From assembly GCA_012797775.1 (NCBI GenBank), contig JAAZOM010000011.1, positions 1-54,821 on the forward strand: DNA of 54,821 nucleotides. Direction: 5' to 3'. Under the pieces are notes generated by a model. That model was not told the origin of the DNA. It saw only the letters and a list, made by a program, of their open reading frames with translations, and ran no database searches. The translations under genes and the position numbers were made by a program. The first letter of the stretch is position 1, and each line of letters opens with the position of its first letter. Of this stretch, positions 47,141-54,821 are shown piece by piece. The stretch is from Candidatus Kuenenbacteria bacterium (lineage in GTDB: Bacteria; Patescibacteriota; Patescibacteriia; UBA2196; GWA2-42-15).

Positions 47141-48157
47141 ATGGCAGAAGAAAGGATAACAACACCAGAAGAAAAAGAAGAAGATCAGGGTTTTGATTTG
47201 ACACTAAGGCCGAGAAGTCTAGATGAATTTATCGGGCAGGGACAGATCAAGTCAAATTTGAAAATTTTTATTGAGGCGGCTCGGCAGCGAGGCGAGGCCT
47301 TGGAGCATGTGCTTTTTTATGGAGCGCCGGGTCTGGGCAAGACAACTCTGTCACATATCATTGCCAGAGAGATGGATGTGAATATAAAGGTGACAAGTGG
47401 GCCAGCGATTGAAAAGGCTGGAGATTTGGCCGCAATTTTGACCAACCTAGAGAGAGGCGATGTCCTTTTTATTGATGAGATACATAGATTGAATAGGAGT
47501 ATTGAAGAAATTCTTTATCCGGCGATGGAAGATTATGCCTTGGATATTATTATTGGCAAGGGGCCATCAGCTAGGACATTGAAATTGGATTTACCACATT
47601 TTACTTTGGTCGGGGCAACAACCAGATTGAGTTTGTTGTCTTCACCCCTTCGTGATCGGTTTGGTAATATTTTTAGAATTGATTTTTATAAGCCAGAGGA
47701 AATACATAAAGTGGTAGAGAGGTCGGCAAAGATATTGGGAGTTGATATAGAAAATGAGGCGGCAGGAGAGATATCTAGGCGTGCTCGTTCTACGCCGAGA
47801 ATTGCCAATAGGCTTTTGAAGAGAGTCCGGGATTTTGCCCAAGTCAAAGGGAATGATAAAATTAATAAAGAGGTGAGTGATGAGGCGTTGAAGATGCTCG
47901 ATATCGATATGCTTGGACTGGACGAGATCGATAGGAGAGTGTTGAAAGTAATTATTGAAAAATATAATGGAGGCCCGGTGGGACTCGGTACAATTGCGGC
48001 GGCGACGAATGAAGAAATAGCTACGATAGAGGAAATTTATGAACCGTTTTTGTTGCAACAGGGATTTTTGATGCGGACACCACGAGGGCGGGTAGCGACC
48101 AAAAGTGCTTATGAGCATCTGGGTTTTAAGCCGCCAGAAGAGACTAAATTATTTTAA
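47141..48157 (+). CDS. ruvB: Holliday junction branch migration ATPase RuvB
   Basis: 338 aa. [54 protein letters not shown] (Walker A), [27 protein letters not shown] (Walker B, beta hairpin) and [26 protein letters not shown] (sensor, arginine finger); C-terminal winged helix ending in [16 protein letters not shown]. It works with RuvA, whose gene is 3 kb away on the opposite strand, so ruvA and ruvB are not one operon here. Confidence 0.97.
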   Translation: MAEERITTPEEKEEDQGFDLTLRPRSLDEFIGQGQIKSNLKIFIEAARQRGEALEHVLFYGAPGLGKTTLSHIIAREMDVNIKVTSGPAIEKAGDLAAILTNLERGDVLFIDEIHRLNRSIEEILYPAMEDYALDIIIGKGPSARTLKLDLPHFTLVGATTRLSLLSSPLRDRFGNIFRIDFYKPEEIHKVVERSAKILGVDIENEAAGEISRRARSTPRIANRLLKRVRDFAQVKGNDKINKEVSDEALKMLDIDMLGLDEIDRRVLKVIIEKYNGGPVGLGTIAAATNEEIATIEEIYEPFLLQQGFLMRTPRGRVATKSAYEHLGFKPPEETKLF

Positions 48158-48216
48158 CTCCTACAAATCTACAAATATTTTACAAATATACAAATAATAT
48201 TTAAGAACATATTTAG

Positions 48217-48441
48217 ATGGGGATACCACTTTTCATCATATTAATATTATATCTTTTGTTGGCGGCGTGTTTTGTGCTTTTTTCTTTGTTTTTGGTTTAT
48301 CATGCTTTGCGTTTTGGGGTAGCGACAATTTCCAATGTTTTGGTAATGATAATTTATATTGTGGTATCTGCGGTGATACTCGTATCTGCCTATTCTTTTA
48401 TTGTGTCAGTTGATTGGATGCAGACTATTCAAATATTATAA
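48217..48441 (+). CDS. Small two-pass membrane protein
   Basis: 74 aa with two hydrophobic helices: GIPLFIILILYLLLAACFVLFSLFLVYHALRFG and VLVMIIYIVVSAVILVSAYSFIVS. No cytoplasmic or extracellular domain to speak of. Related short proteins accompany ruv genes in CPR genomes, in my impression. Function unknown. Confidence 0.6.
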   Translation: MGIPLFIILILYLLLAACFVLFSLFLVYHALRFGVATISNVLVMIIYIVVSAVILVSAYSFIVSVDWMQTIQIL

Positions 48442-48551
48442 TTTTTTTAAGTTTATTTTACCTTTTTTGCGAAGGGCGGGGGTAAATTCCGTATTGTTGG
48501 TGGAGGATGCGGGATCTTTCGCTTCGCTCAGGATAAATTATTTGCAAAATT

Positions 48552-49121
48552 ATGTTTAGCTTGAAGTATATACCGCACAGAGAACCAGACGAAAAAGTGG
48601 TTTTTGTATTGCATAGGCACAAATTTGTTTTTGGGGTCGTGGCTCTGGCTTTTTTGATTTTGGCCATTTTGCCATTTTTTATTTATTTTTTAATTAGCAA
48701 AGAAATGCCCCAGGCTTTAGAGAGCCAGTTTTGGTCAATATTTTTGAAATTATTACTATTTCTGTTTTATATGTTTTGGTGGATGTTGTTTTATTATGCT
48801 TTTTTGGATTATTACCTAGATGTTTGGATGGTGACAAATTATAGGGTAATTGGCGTGGAGCAGCGAGGGCTTTTTCATCGAGTGGTGGCTGAATACAAAC
48901 TTTTTCGCATTCAGGATGTTTTGGCGGAGCAAAAAGGATTTTTCCCAACGGTGATTGATTATGGTAATGTGCATATTCAAACAGCCGGAGAACAGGAAGT
49001 GGTGAACTTTAAACAAGTACCCAATCCCAATCATGTGGCGAGAGAGTTGATACGGCTTATAGAATTCAATAAAAAGAAATTAGCCGCCAAAGAATTAAAA
49101 GATGAAGTTAAAACTATTTGA
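48552..49121 (+). CDS. Bacterial PH-domain (YdbS/YdbT-like) membrane protein
   Basis: 189 aa. Basic N-terminus followed by two membrane segments (FVFGVVALAFLILAILPFFIYFLI and FLKLLLFLFYMFWWMLFYYAFLDYYLDVWMVTNYRVIGVEQ), then a bPH2 fold: VTNYRVIGVEQRGLFHRVVAEYKLFRIQDVLAEQKGFFPTVIDYGNVHIQTAGEQEVVNFKQVPNPNHVARELIRLI. Function unknown. Its end overlaps queA's start by 20 bases, so both are translated from one mRNA. Confidence 0.87.
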   Translation: MFSLKYIPHREPDEKVVFVLHRHKFVFGVVALAFLILAILPFFIYFLISKEMPQALESQFWSIFLKLLLFLFYMFWWMLFYYAFLDYYLDVWMVTNYRVIGVEQRGLFHRVVAEYKLFRIQDVLAEQKGFFPTVIDYGNVHIQTAGEQEVVNFKQVPNPNHVARELIRLIEFNKKKLAAKELKDEVKTI

Positions 49122-50112
49122 TTACAATTTACCAAATGAATTGATAGCCCAAAAACAAATGAAGCCGCGAGATATTTCGCGGCTCATGGTTATTAATAAG
49201 GCTAGTCGGCAAATAAGGCATGATTATTTTTTTAATTTGGACAAATATTTAAAAGAAGGGGATGTATTGGTCTTTAATAATAGTAAGGTTTTCCCGGCGA
49301 GGATCAGATTTGGCGGTAGAGAAATATTTTTACTTAAAGAATTGAGAGGTGGAAAATGGGAAGTGATGGGAAGAAATTTAAGATTTATGATTTATGATTT
49401 AGGATTTAAGAGTAATGTTTTAAAATGTGAGATATTAAAAAAAATGGATAGTGGCAATTATATAGTCAGATTTAATTTGCAAGGGAAAAAATTCAGAGAG
49501 TGGTTAGAGAAATACGGAGAGACGCCCTTGCCACCGTATATAAAGACCAAGGATTCGGCGCAGATACGGAAAGATTATCAGACTGTTTTTGCGAAGAGTG
49601 AAGGGTCAGTGGCAGCGCCGACAGCGGGGTTACATTTTACCAAAAGAGTTTTTGGAAAATTGGAAAAGAAGGGGATAAAAATTGAATTTGTAACTCTTCA
49701 TGTGGGCGCAGGGACATTTCAAACAGTGAAGACGGAAAATATTGAGGAGCACAAATTGCACGAAGAGTGGGCTGGAATAGACAAAATAACGGCAGGGAGA
49801 CTGAGTAGATATAAGAAAGAAGGGAGAAGAATTATTGCTGTGGGAACGACAAGTTGTCGAGCGCTAGAAGCATTGGTAGACAAAGAGGGAAGATTAAAAC
49901 CGGCAAAAAGAGAAGTTAATATTTTTATTTATCCGGGGTACAAATTTAAATTCGTGGATGGTTTAATCACCAATTTTCATTTACCCAAGTCATCACTTTT
50001 GATGCTGGTGTCGGCCTTGGCCGGGAGAAAGTTTATTTTGGAAGTATATAAAAAGGCAATTCAAAAGAAATATCGGTTTTATAGTTTTGGGGATGGGATG
50101 TTTATTAGGTAG
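49102..50112 (+). CDS. queA: S-adenosylmethionine:tRNA ribosyltransferase-isomerase
   Basis: 336 aa. LFDYNLPNELIAQKQMKPRDISRLMVINKASRQIRHDYFFNLDKYLKEGDVLVFNNSKVFPARI is the N-terminal signature; TPLPPYIKTKDSAQIRKDYQTVFAKSEGSVAAPTAGLHFT and GVTTFQTV-like GAGTFQTVKTENIEEHKLHEEW carry the active-site residues; ITNFHLPKSSLLMLVSALAG and the C-terminal YRFYSFGDGMFI finish the family pattern. It makes epoxyqueuosine at the tRNA wobble position. An ATTTATGATTTATGATTTAG-type repeat (about 49379-49412) adds RFMIYDLGFKS in frame. Confidence 0.95.
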   Translation: MKLKLFDYNLPNELIAQKQMKPRDISRLMVINKASRQIRHDYFFNLDKYLKEGDVLVFNNSKVFPARIRFGGREIFLLKELRGGKWEVMGRNLRFMIYDLGFKSNVLKCEILKKMDSGNYIVRFNLQGKKFREWLEKYGETPLPPYIKTKDSAQIRKDYQTVFAKSEGSVAAPTAGLHFTKRVFGKLEKKGIKIEFVTLHVGAGTFQTVKTENIEEHKLHEEWAGIDKITAGRLSRYKKEGRRIIAVGTTSCRALEALVDKEGRLKPAKREVNIFIYPGYKFKFVDGLITNFHLPKSSLLMLVSALAGRKFILEVYKKAIQKKYRFYSFGDGMFIR

Positions 50113-50255
50113 GTAGGGGTGTAGGGTCTGTAGGTTGGTAGGGGATTATTTTATTTGACTTTTGGGTGAGGCAGAGATAAGATGATTGAATTAATAAAAA
50201 TAAAATTTAAATGTAAAGATCTTTAAAATTTTCAATAAACTGGGAGGGCTAAGAG

Positions 50256-50687
50256 ATGAGCCGAGAGTGGGTTTTTTATTATAATCACAAGGGCGAAAGG
50301 ATAAAAGGAGATGATCCGCGGCAAGTGGACATCGTTTCAACTTTTCCCTTGCCCAAGCCATCACGAGCGACTGGGACAAGAAATTTACCTAAGTTTTCTT
50401 TTGGTACTCGATGGGGTTCAATCATTGATCATTTGCTCGTAGGAGCGAGTTTGATTCGCTCAAAATTGTGGTACTGGGGCTGGAGTTATAAGGAGCTGGA
50501 AGGGTTTATTGATCAGGAGGCGATTAAGTTTTTCAAGGATAGAAAAATCAGATTTTTATTTTTTTACAAAACAAGAGGGGGTGGGTATCTATTTGTGCGG
50601 CATGATCAATGTGCTTTTGCGGGGAAAACCGTGGTGATTGTGCCGCCGAAAAAATTGGAAAAGAAAAATGGAGAAAACCCAAGATGA
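50256..50687 (+). CDS. Orphan hypothetical protein (first of a coupled pair)
   Basis: 143 aa, basic, no recognised domain. REWVFYYNHKGERIKGDDPRQVDIVSTFPLPKPSRATGTRNLPKFSFGTRWGSIIDHLLVGASLIRSKLWYWGWSYKELEGF ends in EKKNGENPR. No membrane segment. A GGAGGG ribosome binding site is 9 bases before the ATG, so it is probably translated. Its stop overlaps the start of the next gene (ATGA). Confidence 0.55.
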   Translation: MSREWVFYYNHKGERIKGDDPRQVDIVSTFPLPKPSRATGTRNLPKFSFGTRWGSIIDHLLVGASLIRSKLWYWGWSYKELEGFIDQEAIKFFKDRKIRFLFFYKTRGGGYLFVRHDQCAFAGKTVVIVPPKKLEKKNGENPR

Positions 50688-51034
50688 AAACAAAAAAGTT
50701 TTACTATAATTGTTTTTCTTGGCAGCTAGTAGGGCCTAGGGGGGCCTGTGCAATATCAAATTTTCCTTTACCCGCAAAAGTGCGGGGGAGATGCGCTCAG
50801 TCATTTTCCCGCGTTGAGGTTCAAATCGGAGCGTTCTGCGACCCCGTGATACTGGACCCGATTTTATTGGGTAAAAGGTGGAGGATCGTGGGATCGGCTA
50901 GAAGAGACCCCAGATCCAGGAGGGCTGTTGAATCGGCGGGGTTGGGATTAGTTGACCGCTGGGTTTTATTGGAAAAGGGGGAAATGTGGGTGGCGGTGAT
51001 TTGGCGCTATCTCACTGATGCCAAATATTTTTAG
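50684..51034 (+). CDS. Orphan hypothetical protein (second of a coupled pair)
   Basis: 116 aa from ATG at 50684, which overlaps the previous stop by ATGA and marks translational coupling; a longer frame from 50609 would overlap too much. KTKKFYYNCFSWQLVGPRGACAISNFPLPAKVRGRCAQSF is followed by FCDPVILDPILLGKRWRIVGSARRDPRSRRAVESAGLGLVDRWVLLEKGEMWVAVIWRYL. Not recognised. Both pair members have the FPLP motif and a similar aromatic N-terminus (WVFYYN / KKFYYN), so they may be paralogues. Confidence 0.5.
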   Translation: MKTKKFYYNCFSWQLVGPRGACAISNFPLPAKVRGRCAQSFSRVEVQIGAFCDPVILDPILLGKRWRIVGSARRDPRSRRAVESAGLGLVDRWVLLEKGEMWVAVIWRYLTDAKYF

Positions 51035-51039
51035 TTTTA

Positions 51040-51076
51040 AAAATCCCTGACGGGAAACTGTCAGGGATTTTATTTA
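51040..51076. terminator. Terminator between convergent orphan pair and ruvA
   Basis: AAATCCCTGA (51041-51050) pairs with TCAGGGATTT (51061-51070), A and T tracts on both sides. Confidence 0.82.
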
Positions 51077-51083
51077 TGGAAAA

Positions 51084-51659
51084 TTATTTACTTAGATATT
51101 TGAAAGCGTTTTTGAGCTTGTCTTCCATGCGGATAATGTCGGGGGGAATTTTTTTGAGGGCTTCACGAACATCACGCTCATTGTAGCCAAGAGAGATCAA
51201 CGCATCAAATGTTTCGGTGTCAGTATCAGAGAGATTGAGTTCTTTTTCGGTGGCAGGCAGAACATCCAGTTTATTTTTTAATTCTACCACGATACGCTCG
51301 GCAGTTTTTTTGCCAATGCCGGAAACTTTATAGAGAATAGCCGGGTCATCACGCAGGATAGCTTTTTTGATATCAGAAAGTTTGGCCACTTCGAGGACGC
51401 CCAGCGCGGTTTTGGGGCCGACACCGGAGATGGTGATGAGGATCTCAAAAAAACGCAATTCTTCCTGGGTCTCAAAACCAAAAAGACTCATGGCATCTTC
51501 AGAGTGCCGCAGGTGGGTGTAGAGCTCTAGTTCAGAATTAATTTGAGCTTTTTGGAGGAGAGTGGTAGGCGCAAAAATTTGGTAGCCGATATTGCCAACT
51601 AAAAGAACTAGAGACTTGGAGTTTTTTGAGAGGATAGAGCCCTTGAGATAAGAAATCAT
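51084..51659 (-). CDS. ruvA: Holliday junction DNA helicase subunit RuvA
   Basis: 191 aa. N-terminal OB fold MISYLKGSILSKNSKSLVLLVGNIGYQIF, HLRHSEDAMSLFGFETQEELRFFEILITISGVGPKTALGVLEVAKLSDIKKAI (helix-hairpin-helix), VSGIGKKTAERIVVELKNKL (second HhH), and a C-terminal domain ETFDALISLGYNERDVREALKKI for RuvB contact. A tetramer binds the four-way junction. Opposite in orientation to the 23S rRNA gene, with a shared intergenic region. Confidence 0.96.
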   Translation of the reverse strand: MISYLKGSILSKNSKSLVLLVGNIGYQIFAPTTLLQKAQINSELELYTHLRHSEDAMSLFGFETQEELRFFEILITISGVGPKTALGVLEVAKLSDIKKAILRDDPAILYKVSGIGKKTAERIVVELKNKLDVLPATEKELNLSDTDTETFDALISLGYNERDVREALKKIPPDIIRMEDKLKNAFKYLSK

Positions 51660-51770
51660 GGGATAAGTATTTAGTATAAAGTATTAGGTATTAAGCATAA
51701 GATAAGTTTAACTTATTTGGGCTAATTTTGGAATAATGTTATAACCTTAAGGGGTGGATAAGGTGTGGAT

Positions 51771-51798
51771 TTGACAGATTTGTCATTTTTGGTATAAT
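51771..51798 (+). promoter_or_regulatory. Consensus promoter upstream of the 23S leader
   Basis: TTGACA (51771-51776), 16 bases, TATAAT (51793-51798). Both hexamers are perfect. Predicted start about 51805. No 16S rRNA gene lies in front, so this promoter probably drives the leader and 23S rRNA. Confidence 0.8.
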
Positions 51799-51866
51799 AG
51801 TTAGTGAAAATAAATACTTAATATTTTGGCTTAATTTGGCTAAAATAACTTGGTAAGAATAATAAT

Positions 51867-51960
51867 ATGAAAAAAACAATATTATTAACAAAAAATCTAA
51901 GCGGTTAGGCTCTGGATTGTCTTGTTTTCGTACCAAGCCGCTTAGAACAAGCGGTTTTTT
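51867..51960 (+). promoter_or_regulatory. Leader peptide ORF plus attenuator-like hairpins before 23S rRNA
   Basis: A 13-codon ORF (51867-51908; MKKTILLTKNLSG, stop TAG) overlaps segment 1, TCTAAGCGG (51896-51904). Segment 2, CCGCTTAGA (51938-51946), pairs with 1 perfectly over 9 bp. Segment 2 can also pair with segment 3 (AAGCGG, 51949-51954), forming a terminator followed by TTTTTT. The two pairings exclude each other, as in translational attenuation. No good Shine-Dalgarno sequence precedes the ATG, so translation of the peptide is unproven. Confidence 0.5.
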
Positions 51961-52124
51961 GTTACTTTAAAAAATAGTAAAGAATAAAATCAGTTCAGTT
52001 TTGAGGGTAGACCCTGAAAAGTGGATTGATTAGGATAGAATTTTAAAAACATTTATAAGGGAGGGTTGAGGAAAAAATTGCAATTTTATATTGTAAGGAG
52101 ATTTCTAAAATATAAGCTTTTAGG

Positions 52125-54821
<2,697 letters not shown>

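Noticed and set aside
51867-51960. erm-type macrolide resistance leader
   Set aside because: Structure is similar in principle, but no methyltransferase gene follows; the transcript leads into 23S rRNA itself.

Overview
The window looks like a chromosomal segment from a Patescibacteria (CPR) type bacterium. Evidence is AT-rich DNA, compact genes, small or divergent versions of housekeeping proteins (long Ndk, a hinge-less SMC, a degenerate lipid-kinase fold), DUF559 and GIY-YIG endonucleases, a 23S rRNA gene that does not follow a 16S gene, and short repeats that run through coding sequence. The exact class cannot be fixed without a search.

Layout. 1-5.2 kb: the end of a GC-rich PKD-domain protein, then ndk, trmD, a DUF559 endonuclease flanked by terminal inverted repeats, the KH-domain gene khpA, a beta-carbonic-anhydrase-like protein and a TrmB-type regulator. 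5.2-7.2 kb: a gene-free T-rich stretch with a perfect 16-bp parS-like palindrome, then tRNA-Ala(GGC), tRNA-Ala(CGC) and tRNA-Arg(CCT) mixed with broken tRNA pieces, palindromes and a GIY-YIG gene placed between a broken and an intact tRNA-Ala. 7.3-16.3 kb: two giant secreted proteins ending in dockerin-like modules (one GH5-like), a bactofilin and a DAGK-like protein. 16.3-21.2 kb: the classical origin region, rpmH-rnpA-yidD-yidC-PRC on one side and dnaA-dnaN on the other. 21.2-24.8 kb: a 3D-domain cell wall protein, a HAD phosphatase and a mini-SMC.

24.85-28.57 kb is the most unusual part. It is an array of five small genes, all on the minus strand, separated by six palindromic sites with integron attC geometry (RYYYAAC-like and GTTRRRY-like boxes around a 9-11 bp stem). 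No integrase lies in the window, so it fits a CALIN (attC cluster lacking an integrase). Three features go beyond an ordinary cassette array. Every gene is bracketed by its own inverted repeats, 22-55 nt long, ending exactly at the recombination boxes. The sites have two arms joined by a conserved AATTTGGGT linker. One site carries a complete small transcription unit (promoter, RBS, 65-aa ORF, terminator) in the loop of one arm.

28.6-54.8 kb: envelope glycan genes (flippase, O-antigen-ligase-like protein), PilB, a LysM-M23 peptidase, a LeuRS with a nucleotidyltransferase-like domain inserted after its editing domain, glutamate dehydrogenase, a SpoU methylase, RNase HII, a methyltransferase-YraN-VanW operon, a GrpB-nucleotidyltransferase fusion, an unassigned structured RNA with its own promoter and terminator, M18 aminopeptidase, ruvB, queA, two orphan genes, ruvA, and finally a 23S rRNA gene (cut by the window end) preceded by its own promoter and a leader-peptide/attenuator-like structure.

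Functionally the window combines origin-proximal replication and segregation genes, membrane insertion, cell-surface polymer handling, recombination (ruvAB) and RNA processing, interrupted by several kinds of small mobile DNA. All calls come from reading the sequence and protein motifs; no database search was run.
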